Of a stretch of DNA of 64,000 bases, positions 12,823 through 24,800 are shown in pieces. Below the pieces are notes generated by a model. That model was not told the origin of the DNA and did no database searches. It saw only the letters and a program-made list of their open reading frames with translations. The position numbers and the translations under genes are program-made. The stretch's first letter is position 1; each line of letters opens with the position of its first letter. The stretch is from Litsea cubeba (lineage: Eukaryota; Streptophyta; Magnoliopsida; Laurales; Lauraceae), in contig CM022946.1 of assembly GCA_012931725.1 (NCBI GenBank), positions 121,303,592 to 121,367,591 of the forward strand, written 5' to 3'.

Positions 12823-13176
12823 TGTTAGGTTTTTGTTTATTGCAATTTGATGGATGCATCATTCATTTTATTCATCATTTGAATTCACACACATGCATTG
12901 ATTTAGAAAATCTTGAAATCTGGTTTTATACATGCATTGTTTTAAATATTGTAAATCTTAAATGTTGGATGCATTTTATTTGAAAAAGAATTTTTACAAA
13001 TCAAGCTAGCAAATGTTTTAAAGTTTCAAATGATTTTTGGCTTTTTATGTTTCATGATTTTAAAATACTTAGAATGATTTAAAATCATGTTTCCAAGCTT
13101 GATTTAGTGGCCCAAAGATCCCACAAAGAAATCTCTTTAAATATGCAAAAAATGGGATTTTTGGTCCTTGGGCTTG

Positions 13177-13246
13177 GGTCGACCCGCAGTGTGGTCGGTC
13201 GACCGAACCCATGCTTTCGGTCGACCGACCACACTGTGGGTCGACC
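13177..13246 (+). repeat. 31-bp-arm inverted repeat built from GGTCGACC
   Basis: Arms 13177-13207 and 13216-13246 are reverse complements with one mismatch; the loop is 8 nt (CCCATGCT). Each arm holds two GTCGAC palindromes. Related words recur at 13300-13336. It lies about 115-185 bp upstream of the LTR TATA box, so in U3. Confidence 0.92.
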
Positions 13247-13361
13247 GAGAAAGTGTCCGTTGAGCTTTTTTTTCAAACGGTCTGATTTTTGACAGTTAAG
13301 GGTCGGTCGACCGAGCCAAGCTGGGGGTCGACCGAGGACACGCAGGAACTCAACTTTTGAG

Positions 13362-13369
13362 TATAAAAA
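13362..13369 (+). promoter_or_regulatory. TATA box of the solo LTR
   Basis: TATAAAAA in an otherwise ordinary context, about 540 bp into the LTR. It supports a plus-strand LTR promoter. Confidence 0.65.
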
Positions 13370-14604
13370 GGGGTTCATTCCCATTGAAAAAGTGTTGAAC
13401 ATTTTAGAGCTTCCAAGCCATCTTTGAGGAGTTTGGAGTCAAGGAAAAGGGGATGAACTAAGAAAGACCAAGAGGGTCATTAGTAAAGCTAAATCTTGGA
13501 TTAATAAAGTTAAATCACTAAGTAAGCTTTACCTCTCTTTATCATTTGTTATATGCTTTGTTTTAAATCTTGGTAAATAATTTTTAGCATGATAACAATG
13601 ATGTTTTGAATCCTTATCTATTTAATCTTTGATCTATTTGTATTGGATTCTACTTCTTGATTCAAACCAAGTTTGTTTTAAAAACTTTATTAATCATGTT
13701 TTGTCAAAACCTTTGATTTATTTTATAAACATGTTTCATTAACTTGTTTGAATCATCTTTGTTGTTTTCATTCATTTAAAGCTTTAGTTAAAAAAGGTTT
13801 TTTTTTAAAACAACAATATGTATGCATCACATGTTTAAACATAATTAATTTCATACAACTTGTGAGCTTTTGATTTTCAAATCATTAACAAGTTTGTATT
13901 TGGTACATGTGATTTGCATATTACTTCAATCATATCTTTTTATGTGCATTAAGCTTTTAAATGCTTTTAGAATAAATTGATTGAGCTTAATTTTAAACTT
14001 GATTGAAGTTTTCACACACACACCTCATAAGCATTCATCTTTGTAATCCTTAGTGTTTGTGTGAGTTTGTTATTCACTTTCATATCCGCCTATCTTAGAG
14101 GCAAATTTATTGAGCTAAATTGTAATCTCTTAGAGTGTTTTGTGAAGACACTTTCTTTGAGAAAAATCTATTGTTGTAAGGTTATTGCTTAGCCGTTGAA
14201 AAGCATCTTGTATAGGTTGTTGTTAAGCCTTGAAAAACAACATTGTAAGGTTATTGCTTAGCCTTGGAAAGCATATTGTAGAGGTTATTGCTTAGCCTTT
14301 TGAAAAGCATACATAGTGGAAATCCGGTGGGGTGTTGAGTCATAAGCCGGTAGTGGATGTAGGCATTGAGGCCGAACCACTATAAATCGTGTGTTGTGGT
14401 GATTGCTTTTGTGGTGATTATTTTGTTTAGCTTCCGCATATTGTTTGTTTAATCATCACATGTGACTAGTTTATTTAATTAAGCTAAAATTGGTCATAAT
14501 TAGTCACAAAGTGTAGCTCACCCTATTCACACCCCCCCCCCCCCCCTCTAGGGTTAGGATCCCTTGGACTTTCAGTTCCAGCTCTATTCATGTTGATGTT
14601 TAAT

Positions 14605-14880
14605 CCAAATTTTGAGGATGCATGGACCCATCATGTACAATATGGACCCTGACCCATTTACATCCCCATGTAGAGTCCATGATCACATACATATATAGAT
14701 TCATGCCATTTTATGCATTGTATGAAATAATTTGTGGACTGTACTTTAAATTATTTGGGATGAACTGTACTTTAACATATGCTGTTTAATAAACAACAAT
14801 TTATTTTCTCAATTTCACAATTAGTTTCTATACATTTAGGCAATCTATGAGCTATCCTTAAATCATGGTTCACATAATGG

Positions 14881-14930
<50 letters not shown>

Positions 14931-15203
14931 TCTCTCTCCCTCTCCCTGAGTCTCATATCTATTTTATGGCTGATTTATGGAAAGCATACTCATATGAGCC
15001 TCATTTTTTTGTGTCAAATCCAAATTCAGAATCATGTCATCGAGTTTTCCCCTTAATTAAAAAAAATCATGTTGAACCCAAATTATTTTGAGGATGCATG
15101 GACCCATCCTGACCCATTTACATCCCCCCATGTAGAGTCCATGATCACATACATAGATGATAGATTCAAGCCATTTTATGGATTGTATGAAACAATTTAT
15201 GGA
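14605..15203 (+). repeat. diverged direct duplication (about 130 bp) around a CT microsatellite
   Basis: 14605-14736 and 15078-15203 share long runs such as GAGGATGCATGGACCCATC and GTAGAGTCCATGATCACATA, with indels. Between them lies a TC dinucleotide repeat (about 14883-14946). Confidence 0.85.
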
Positions 15204-16390
15204 AATGATTCTCTTATCCTGTGGTGATGCCTTCTTCATAAGGCTTCCTGGCATTTTCCCATAAAAGAAGTTGATAGGTATGTTTGGATGGATGGAACTG
15301 GAAGCATTACTAGCAATTCATGGCATTGCATGACAGCTTTTCCATTGCAGGGCAGATTCTCATGATGAAAACCCCATACGTTATATTTTCTATTTCCATG
15401 ATTTGGAGTATATGGCCCTTTGTCTCTACTTTCTCAATTTGCAACCCAATGATGCAACTAGTGTCACACCCTCTTCTTGTATATATGCACCTCATAATCA
15501 TATGTTATAGGGATTTTTATGAAATAATTAAGTTTAAAGTCTTATTAGACGGTTTAATGAAGAATAACATTAAAACCACCAATTTGTGGTTCGTACAAGA
15601 TTTTCTTACCAAAATACCCTCAATTGATGATATCATCAACTTGTGATGATATTGTCAAGTGCCTTCATGAAAAAACTCAAACCACTTAGATTTCAAACAC
15701 TGCTCGTCTTCCCTCCCATTTGGTTGATCCACTGAGATGTTTTTTTTTCTCGTTTTTGTTTTCAGTTTTCTAGCCCACTTTGGGATGGTATCTGTTTGTG
15801 CATTTGATGCTTAGTGTTGAGAAGGATGTGTGTGTTGGATATGAGATGTAACAATGATGTTTAGGTTGAAGGTTTGAGTGAAGAGTGGTGAGATGGATGG
15901 GGATTTGAGTTAGTTGTATTACTGGGTAGGAAAGAGAGATAGGGTTGTTTGCTCAGACGTAGTGTTTGCAAGGTTGGTAGCCCGTGAAAGTGGTCTGGTG
16001 ATTGTTTTTTTTTTGTTTTTGTTTTTGTTTTGTGCAGTGGATTGTTATGTGGTTGAGAGGGTAAGATGGAGGAGAAGGTTCAAATTCGGTATGGGCTAAA
16101 TGGTTTGGATGAATTAATGAGGTTACATGGAAGATTATAAAGTTGCATAGATGAAGAGGTGCTTTCTTGTGGTTAGAGAGAGCAAAAAAAAAATAGAGAT
16201 AATCATGATTAAGAGAGAATGAGAGTGATATAGAGAAAGAGAAACATGACACTGCCATTTTGGTAGCAACCACACCATCAGCCTGAAATAGTACTGGCTG
16301 CATTTTGTGAAATGCAAATGGTTGGATGCTTATAAGAGAAGGGGAGTTGTGTGCGTGCAAATGTGAGAAGGGGGAGGATTCAAATTGTCA
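15204..16390 (+). other. no recognisable gene
   Basis: AT-rich sequence with T-runs. Several ORFs of 60-135 codons exist on both strands, but none shows a family motif or consistent exon structure. Confidence 0.5.
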
Positions 16391-16700
16391 ATGTTCATTG
16401 GTACAACATTGGTTGACATGGGTACTGATTATGCACATGCAGTATTCAATTTCTTTGAGAAAAAGAGTTTCCAAACATGAGACGTCATGCTTCATGGGAT
16501 TCTTATACATGGATATAAAGTAGAGACCATACAAGTGTATGAGAAAATGGAGACAGATGTTGAAATTTCTCCAAATGAGGGGACCTTTTTTGCTCTTTTA
16601 TGTGATTGTAGTCATAATGGGTTTCTTGAAGAAGGGTGATTTTATTTCGATGTTATGCAGAGAAATACATGATCAAACCTACAATCAAGAAGAGTGTCCA
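16391..16700 (+). pseudogene. PPR (pentatricopeptide) gene fragment
   Basis: One frame from 16391 reads MFIGTTLVDMGTDYAHAVF, then DVMLHGILIHGYK, then VEISPNEGTFFALLCDCSH and NGFLEEG. This is the spacing and wording of plant organelle PPR proteins (a PNxVTFxALLxACSHxGxxxEG repeat). An in-frame TGA lies at about 16478 and another at 16637. After 16637 a shifted frame still gives a PPR-like EKYMIKPT. Only about two repeats remain. PPR proteins bind organelle RNA; this fragment cannot. It lies inside CACTA-A, so capture by the transposon is possible. Confidence 0.72.
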
Positions 16701-17559
16701 AACATGAGATGTTGAATATCTGATGATACCAAATTTCATTGCAACAACATTGTGTGTATGAATGTTGACCTTCCCCATTTATGTTCTAGTGACAATTGTG
16801 TATGGAGTGATGTAATATTAAGACTATAATGTGAATGGCTTACTGAATATTAGAAGCCCATATCATGCACTAAAGTATGTATGAAGTGTGTACGCTTGAT
16901 ATATATATGATATAAAAAAAGATGAGGCTTGGAAGATTTTTTTTTTGCAAGAATAATGTATGAAAGTATCTATGAATGGATTTCTTTTTGAATGGATTTG
17001 ATTAGGTGGTTTTGCAATGTACTATATTTGCTGATGGTAGTTGATATATGTTTTTTTTTTTTTGTCATGCTTTTCCTTTCTCTATTCTTCAAATTGTGTT
17101 AGCAGTCATAGAAGATTTGGTTTTATATATATGGTCCTCTGCTCTCACTAATAAGGATGCCAAATCTTTTGCAGGACGATATCTTATTACTTCAAGGAAT
17201 GATGATGATGCTTGTTGCTCAAAGATGCATGGATGCTCTCTCACTAATGAGGATGCCATTTTGTTATGCCTTGGATAATTAAGAACGCAACTGTTATATA
17301 TCTATCTTTGGATAATTAACTTTCTAGCTATATAGCTAGATAAACTCATATGATGGATTTTGTATGAAATGATGGATAAACTTTTTGCTATTAATGTTGT
17401 TGGTGGAAAATATAATATTTAGCAAGTTTTTTGTTCTTAATATCTTGATTTGTATTTTTTGTATCTAGATGAATTAATTACATATGAAGCAGGTAATTAA
17501 TTATTAAGAGCTATATATATGCGTGTGTAATATATTTTTTTAATAAAGCTTTTAAAGCA
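16701..17559 (+). other. AT-rich interior of CACTA-A, no gene seen
   Basis: It contains T and TA runs and two short copies of CTCTCACTAATRAGGATGCC near 17140 and 17239. No coding or RNA feature can be supported. Confidence 0.45.
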
Positions 17560-18266
17560 GTGACAACAATCAGATCATTTCATTGTCACTGTAAGTAGTC
17601 ATTTGATCACGAATCATGATTCTGTGACAACACATGTAGTCACTTGAAGGGTTGCAGTAACAACAAATAAAACTTGTCCCTATAATCGTTCAGTGACAAT
17701 GTTAGTTGTCACTGAATACACACCAATTTTTAAAATTACCATTTACGGTAGACTATATAGTGATGAGTATTATCGTAACATAAACTGGGGAGTGACAACA
17801 AATGGTCGTCACACATACTAATATATTTAATGACGATCGATGTTGTCACAGACAAATAACGTTTAGTGACGAGTAAAACTTGTCCCTACAATCGTTCAGT
17901 GACCATGTTAGTTGTCACTAAATTCACATCAATTTTTTAATTTATCATTTACGGTAGACTATATAGTGATGAGTATTATCGTAACATAAATTGTGCAGTG
18001 ACAACAAATGGTCGTCACACATACTAATATATTTAATGACGACCTATGTCATCACAGAAAAATAACGTTTAGTGACGAGTAAACTCGTCACTGTAAAGGA
18101 AGCATCAGTGACGAGGGCATTTTGTCGTCACTTAGATCTTCAGCGACACCTACATATGCGACGAGTATCAGTCATCACTAGGCTGGTCACTAAAACTCTC
18201 CTGTGACGACTATTGAATGTACAGTGACAAGAATGATTGTTACATAATCCCTATTTTCTTGTAGTG
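17560..18266 (+). repeat. CACTA-A 3' subterminal repeats and terminus
   Basis: It is dense in GTGACRA/TYGTCAC words in both orientations, the expected binding array for the TNPA-type protein. A segment of about 185 bp occurs twice in tandem (roughly 17655-17840 and 17870-18055), sharing TTACGGTAGACTATATAGTG. The end, CCCTATTTTCTTGTAGTG, closes at 18266. Confidence 0.85.
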
Positions 18267-20286
18267 TAGATTAATTAAGCTAGAATTTGGACATATGTAC
18301 GAAAAGAAAGCAAAGATAGAAAAAACCAGTAAGGCCATGACATATAATTACATAAAAAAGAAAAAAAAAAGATAAAACAAAACCTCATTTACAACTAACA
18401 GACATAAATAAAAGGTCTTTACCAATCAAAAATTATAATAAAAGGTCTTTTGGGTTTAGCACATAAGAGCAAAAAAACTGTAAACTTTACACAATTGTAG
18501 ATAGCTTTTTGAAAAGTCTCATAACCACCCCATGAAAGACAGAAAGAAAAGAACCCAATTACAAAAGTACATAAGAAGAAACATGTTCAATATATATATA
18601 TAAAAAGTCATCATGTGATCAAACAAGATTGGAAACAAAAAATTCTAATCTAAACTAAACATACTGGTGGTTGTGAATTGCAAATTTAATAGGCCATCCC
18701 TGTTTCTTTTTTATCCCAGCTCCAAACTGCATTTGGATGGTTTGGATCATCCAAATCCTTAAGGAGAGAGATTGTTTCAAAAATTTACATCAAAGTTCTG
18801 GCATCAGTAAAGCTTCTAAATCTGTAAAATTAATTAATACTTCCTTGTAGATTGGAACCACAAACCTAGTGACTTAAAAATCTTTTCAAGTTTTAATGGA
18901 TACACTCTAGATTACAAACTATCTAAATTCAGCCTGGTATTTGTTGCTCCATTAAAGGCCTAGTCAAAACTAGTTACTTCAATTCTGCATTTCCACTTAT
19001 CTTCTAACCTGATTGGAGTCGATAGTGATACATCAAATCACACATGTGGTCCACAGTTGCAATTGGACAGCAGGTAAAAAGAAAAACAAAATTGTAGATG
19101 AGAACTCAGTCTAGAAAAAATAATCATGGAAAAATAATAGGAACCCAGAAATCAGATGAAAATAAGCTCCATCATTGTAGGTTAGAATTTTCAATCTAAC
19201 ACAGTAAGCGATGGACTACTTGCAAAGAACAAAGACCCATGAATGCTCATCTATCCGATGAAGTCCTTGAAAACAACAAGACTAAATATCATCACTTTAT
19301 TCCAAATCTTTCACAAATGTATCTATACTGTTTTTTATACAAGAAAAGAATGAGATCTATTTACAGTTGTCGAATTTCAAAAAATTAAAGACAAACAAGA
19401 GGTGCAAAAAAGAATCAGTACACATAACGCGAAAAAAATATCAGTTCTGATTAGCGAGGCCCACCATATCTTCTTTCAGGCTATCAAAGAAGGCATCTCA
19501 TGTTAATAGAGAGAGAGAGTAAAATGAAAGTAATGAATGGTTCCTAGCTTCTCATTAAAATTTCTCAGTGAACGACAGTAGGAAGTAAGAGCATCAGAAT
19601 CATGTCTTAAATTTGTATGGGAGCTACTACTATGTTCCAGACGAAAGAAAAAAGTGGGAAAATGGAAAATCCATCGTCCAACACTCAAAACCCACACCAA
19701 AAAGATAGCTAACACTTGTCTTGGTGGGGCAAACAAAGACAATCTCATCCCAAAACTAATACTTTTATCGCATCCCAACAAAACCAGACCAATAACAACA
19801 AGAAAGCCATCCTCTCATTGAATTTATATGCATTCAAATTTCTCAAGCTACCCATCAAGGTAAGAAAAGAGGGGAAGAAAAAGAGAAAAAAACAAACCTC
19901 CTTGAAGACAATACTTGGGAGAGGAAATGAAACGGCCAGGAATAGGAATAAATAAATCGAGAGAAGAGATGCCATGCATGCTCCCAAAGAGAAGTTTGCT
20001 CTTTCCAACTGATAATTCCCCAACGTCTTTAGGTACCCAAATCGGTCTTAATCTAATCCAGGCTAAAAAACAATTAGATCATCTGAAATTATAGAGAGAG
20101 AACCGCAATATGTTCTCTTTTCTCTGTTATTTCAGTCCGGATCTACAGTTTTTTTATTATTTCACCTCATCTTTCTCTTCTCTGTTCTTTAGCATTAATA
20201 TAACAAACACAAATCTAGAAACCCAATGCAAAGCTTGAAGAGATTCAAGTACATCAAGAAGAGAAATGGCATGTAGAGATGAATGG
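18267..20286 (+). other. unassigned sequence, no gene recognised
   Basis: It lies between the CACTA-A terminus and the possible membrane-protein gene. AT-rich, with scattered A-runs and short ORFs without family motifs. It may be interior of CACTA-B or older host DNA. Confidence 0.4.
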
Positions 20287-20741
20287 TTAGACTGACACAG
20301 ATGAACACCTTTTAACATTTGACTCATCCTTGTGATTAGTTTTAGTAGGACACAATAAAATATAAAGGGAACCGACAACGCAGATCAACCCAATAAGGAC
20401 CAACATCAACCACGTCATGGTTGGAGAGAGATATTCTGAAATAGCACAGACATATGAGAAATTGATTATGTTTGCAAGGATGGAAATTGAAGCCTCGAAT
20501 CTCTCTCTCTTTTCAGCATTCTCTGGCTCAAGCGGCTGAAAACATCAATGCATAGGAACAGCAACATGGCCAGGAAGCATATGTTGACGGCACAGGGGAT
20601 TTTGAAGGGTTGGTCATTGGCTCGGATGGTGGTGATTAAGGTGGTGAAGGACACAAAGGAGAGGCTCATCAACTTATATTTGATGCTGTATTGGGTTTGG
20701 GGGTTGGGGTTGGAAGACCATTGTTGGGCATTTGGATACAT
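20287..20741 (-). pseudogene. possible small two-helix membrane protein, frameshifted
   Basis: On the minus strand the frame from 20741 gives a hydrophilic start, then KIPCAVNICFLAMLLFLCID (a clear membrane helix) and FSRLSQRMLKRE. A shift of two bases inside a GA microsatellite (about 20500-20512) moves into a second frame with LANIINFSYVCAISEYLSP and a second helix, TWLMLVLIGLICVVGSLYIL, ending in a polar tail at a TAA (20287-20289). The hydrophobic pattern and basic flanks look like real protein. I do not recognise the family. It could be a captured host gene fragment or a host gene remnant. Confidence 0.4.
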
Positions 20742-20987
20742 GAGCAGATTAGATTACACCAATGTCAGGGTTGGGTTTATGCCCAAGTGTGTGAATGCAG
20801 TATGCTGTGTTGAAATGAATCAACTAGTATGGGGTTTATTTAGTGATGATGTAGTGCAAAAACATGGAATTTAATCGAGTCTGTATGGAAAGAGTGGAGA
20901 GGAAAAGAGGATGCATGATCGTGCGATTCTCGAGAAAATGTGTAATCAGAGCTTTAGAAGAAACATTAATCTGAGAAGGGGAAATAC

Positions 20988-21203
20988 CTGAGTTTTCATG
21001 GCAGCAAGTTTTTTCTTTCTCTTTTCCTCCTCTTCTTCGTTCCCTTCCTTTTGATTTGGGGGTTGGAGATTTGGGGGTTTTCCAATGGAGAGGAAGGATG
21101 AGTGTGAGAAGAAGGATGGCGTGAGAGAGAAGAGGGATCGGCTGAGAGGGATGGTGTGAGAGAAGGAGAGGCCAGAGAAATGAAGATGAGATGCAGATTC
21201 CAC
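20988..21203 (-). CDS. possible first exon of a minus-strand gene
   Basis: An ATG at 21203 opens a Ser-rich, basic, acid-poor start (MESASHLHFSGLSFSHTIPL) of organelle-targeting style. A Lys/Glu-rich stretch follows, then a consensus donor CAG|GTATTT at 20987. Upstream (21204-21535) is a GA/CT-rich 5'UTR-like stretch. It may belong with the membrane protein at 20287-20741, but the splice phase between the two does not fit simply. Low confidence. Confidence 0.28.
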
Positions 21204-21535
21204 GGACTGATCTCAAAACGCTGATCTATGAAGCCTTGATGATGAGATTTTCAATGCCTGCGATCTCGAGCTTCAAAAAAGGAGATCTCTCAAAGCCCAA
21301 ACATGGATTTCACCTTCAGAAGAGATTTTTTGAAGCTGCGCAGGGGAGAGATGAGCGAGAGAATGAGAGAGTGAGAGAGATGGACGGGTGCGCTGGGGAG
21401 AGATGAGCGAGAGAATGAGAGGGCGAGAGGGTTCCAGTGAGGGTCGTTCCAGTGTTAAAAGTGAGAGACTGTGAGGGAGATGAGCAAGAGGGATAGGATG
21501 AGTGGGGATAGGATGAGGTGTCAATTTTTTACCGT
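21204..21535 (-). other. GA-rich stretch, 5'UTR-like on minus strand
   Basis: Many GAGAGAATGAGAG words form two near-identical copies of about 45 bp (around 21348 and 21402). On the minus strand this is CT-rich, as in plant 5' leaders. No gene of its own. Confidence 0.4.
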
Positions 21536-21804
21536 CGGGGACCACTTATGGTCGCCGCAACAAATAATTTATAGCGGCGTCCAACACTTGACTGACGGTA
21601 AAAATAAAATTTCCCGCAATTCCTTGGCGCCTTTCGGATTAATGTTTTTAGCGATGGACATAGCAAAGGCCGCCGGTATAAGTATCTTAAAAATTGCTTT
21701 ATAGCGATGGGTCAGCTTTGGCCGCCACCATAAGTATCTTATAGTGACCAATTGTATCGGCCGCCGCTAAAAGTCACCCGCTAAAAATGTATTTTCTTGT
21801 AGTG
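21536..21804 (+). mobile_element. 3' terminus of a second CACTA element, CACTA-B
   Basis: It is GC-rich with GGCCGCC/GGCGGC words (GCCGCCGCTAAAAG near the end) and closes with TATTTTCTTGTAGTG, the same 15-bp end as CACTA-A. The next base starts Tat-B sequence: comparison with Tat-A near 32850 shows Tat-B gag interrupted exactly here, with AGC (21805-21807) as the likely 3-bp target site. The 5' end is not in the window. Confidence 0.82.
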
Positions 21805-24800
21805 AGCTATAATCCCGAATTATCACATTACAGGAAGCTCTAACAGGAGACGTTGCCTGATCGGAGTCAGACTCATCCTCGGATGTAAGAGGATTGTCTA
21901 TCCAGTAATTTTCTCCATTTTCAGGAGTTAAGGGAGGATGTACCTGATGGTCTTCAGGGACTTCCGGCTTTGGATTGCGAGGAAGCTCGTTGACGCGGTC
22001 TTGCTCTTGTTCTAGAGCGAGACACTGCAAGATCCTTGCATATTCTTCAAGATCAGGCATGGGAGCCAAATCTTCCTCTTCTTCTACTCTTTGTGGCTGA
22101 ACATAGTTGATTTCCACTGGAGCAATGACGGGTGCTGGTTCAACAACATTTTCATGTACAACCTCTTGGTCTTCTTCATCATCAGACAAGGATCCTTGTG
22201 GCTGTAGGGGGTTATACCAGATTACTGGCATAAGATGAGTCTCAGGAACCCATTCTTCGTCGGAGAGATAGTCTCATGTTTCAAGGGACTCCTCCCACTC
22301 GTCGATGTAGTTGGATTCAAATCCATCATCAGTGTCGCTGGACTCATATCCATCAATGGGGAATCCAACTACCGAATTGCAAGAGTATGATGCCCCCCTA
22401 CATGGCTTTTTTGAATTGAGGTGGCATGGAATCACTGAGACTGAATTTTCTTACCCCCCTTTGAAGTCTCTGGAAGGGACATTTTTGTTGCCTCCAGTGA
22501 AGCGGTAGAGGACACCTCTGCCTTTTCTTGGACTTCTTGTTTTGGTTGGGTCTTCTCTTGCCGTTTGAGCTTGAAGAGATGTTTCCTAGCCTGCCTTCGC
22601 TGTTTAGCTGTAGGCTTTGTTTTCACGACCTCCCAATTTTCATCTTCCAGTAGATGAGGATGTACCCATATGGGTTGTCCGTCTGGTGTCGGGTAAGGAA
22701 CCAGTTCTTCGGACGCTTGGATTGTGCTTATCACCTTGAAGGAAGTAGTGATCTTCTTCTTTGGTGATTTTGATGTTTGTCCACATGACACCATGTTGAC
22801 GGAGGCAGACCCATAGTTTTTGTCGAAGGTGATGTCTCCGTTTTCCCACATCTTTTTTATTTTCTCCCTCACAACAAAGCATTGATTGAGAGGATGCGAG
22901 ATCATCTGGTGGTATGGACAGTACCGAGGATCGTTGGTTTTGCCAACATCACCCGGTCTTTTGGATTCAGGCAAAGTAAGCTTGCCTTTCGCCACGAGGG
23001 CCCCGAAGATTTCATCAACATCTTCATCGAACGGGTATTTCTTTTCTACTCGCTCTTTGAAGGCATCAGAGAGTTCGGGTCTCTTACCAGCAGCTTTGTT
23101 TTCAGCTTTCTTTGTTGGCTGAGGAGCTGACTTGGTCTGCACATTGAGGACCTCTTTTTTCTTTGTTTTTGAGGTTGCAATGGTGGTTGGCTCTTTCTTT
23201 GATGATTTTTTACTGTTGAGGTCTTTAATCACCGTTTCAGCTTTCATGGAAGCTTCTAGGAGTTTTCCCAAGTTCTTTGATTTGCTACCGATGATCATGG
23301 AGCGGATTCTAGATCTCATGTTGTTTCGGCAGATGTCGACTAGCGACGCTTGTGGTAATACATTAGAGCATTTGTATGCCATTGCTTTCCACTTGTGAAT
23401 GAAGTCATATGTTGACTCATTCTCCTCCTGTTTTAGGCTGCACAGCTGAGCCATAGTAGCGGGATGATCCTCACCTTTGAAGTGAGTCAGGAAGCGTGTC
23501 TCTAGCATGGCCCAGTTTTGGATGGAGTCCTCCGGCAAAGTGGAGTACCAATCAAAGGCCGTACCTTTTAGGGTACTTGCAAAGAGGCGAATCTTGAGTG
23601 CATCTTGATCCGCGATAGCTGCCGTCAAGATCTTGAAGTGGATGACGTGCTGTCTGGCTGATCCTTTCCCCGTATATGTTTGGAGAGTAGGATGCTTGAG
23701 TTTTGTAGGAAACGGGACCGAGTCCATCCATAAGGGATATGGTGGCTTGATCCCATGTTCCTTGAGTATATCCTCTTCTTTTGCTTTGGCGAGGATACTA
23801 TCTACGTCCTTTTTGGTAAGGGCGCTTGACTCATTTTCTTCTCCATTTACCTCATCATCTTGATGATTCAGAGGAGGTTCATTGTTTGTCTGATTTTAGA
23901 AGGCGAGGAGAAGGTTTTCCATCAAAGTTTCAATTCTCTGCTTGCCTTGTTCCAACTGCTGGATGCGTGTGAGCGCATCGTCTTGAGGTGGATTGTGAGG
24001 TGGCGGCTCAGAATTTGTAGCCAGGACATTCATCCCTCTAGATTCGAACGAAGAAATTATCCTGGTGACTGAGCTGCGGCTCATTCTTTTTTATGAAGAG
24101 CTTGAGGAAGGGTCGCTATGTCGTCCTTTGCTTGAAGGAGCAGGGGACTCTTCTGAATGTCTTCTTGTCCTGGAGATGTTGCGGGTCACCGAACGTCGGA
24201 CATGGATTTTTGTTGCTGACTTTTGGTGTCTTCTGGTTTTTCCAACCATATGGATAGTAGCAACTTGGTTGGGTCTTTCTTTTTCGACCGATTTGTGAGA
24301 GACTTGAAGCGTAGGAGGCTGGGTCCTTTGCTTCTCTAATCTCTTTTGTCGATACGACGAGCGGCGGCATATACGACGAGCAATTTGAGCTTCGGTCGGC
24401 TCTGGCTGGGCTTTGACAATGAAGGATGTGCTCCCTCGGGCACAACAGCTAAGCCTGTCTTCTTTGTAGCTGGGCAAGGACAGGATGCGGACCCGGTCCT
24501 TTGCCTGTTGCAGCGAAGCTTTGAATTTTTTGAGTTCGGCCCTTGTAGATATGAAGGGTCGAACCGAAGGATTGTAGGCCTTAGCAGGTGTTTGCAGAGG
24601 CCTTGTGATGCATGACTTGATTTTGGGCTTGTAAGAGCAAGCCGGCTCATGCTCCGACTTAGGAGTCAGGTTGGAGATGGGTCTCTCCTCTTTCATGTAG
24701 GCAAGAGGGTAGAACTGGTTCTCCTTGAGTGGGGCCAGGTATGCTAGCATGGTGGATGTTTGGGACCTTCTTTGTTTCGGTGAAGGTCTTGGGGACCAAG

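Larger units (their letters stand above)
12823..14574 (+). mobile_element. solo LTR (1752 bp) with 5-bp target duplication GTTCC
   Basis: It starts TGTTAGG and ends GGACTTTCA. GTTCC lies on both sides (12818-12822 and 14575-14579). No internal region, primer site or second LTR is present, so it is a solo LTR left by LTR-LTR recombination. A TATA box (13362) and a C-run followed by CTCTAGGG near the right end give a plus orientation. The right end resembles Sirevirus-type copia LTRs, but the family call is tentative without the internal region. Confidence 0.88.
7881..18266 (+). mobile_element. 3' part of a CACTA (En/Spm) element, CACTA-A
   Basis: It begins mid-gene at the Tekay-1 insertion and runs through TNP2-like and TNPA/Ptta-like gene remnants to a terminus reading TATTTTCTTGTAGTG, the reverse of CACTACAAGAAAATA. 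Short subterminal repeats precede the end, as is typical of the superfamily. The likely 3-bp target site TAG follows at 18267-18269. The 5' end would lie left of the window. It has been invaded by a solo LTR (12823-14574). Assignment of the coding part and this terminus to the same element is inferred from order and orientation. Confidence 0.75.

Noticed and set aside
14865..15056. Ser-Leu repeat ORF
   Set aside because: Translation of a TC microsatellite.
19503..20023. 92-codon hydrophobic ORFs on the minus strand
   Set aside because: No family motif, no splice context that joins them, base composition like surrounding AT-rich DNA.
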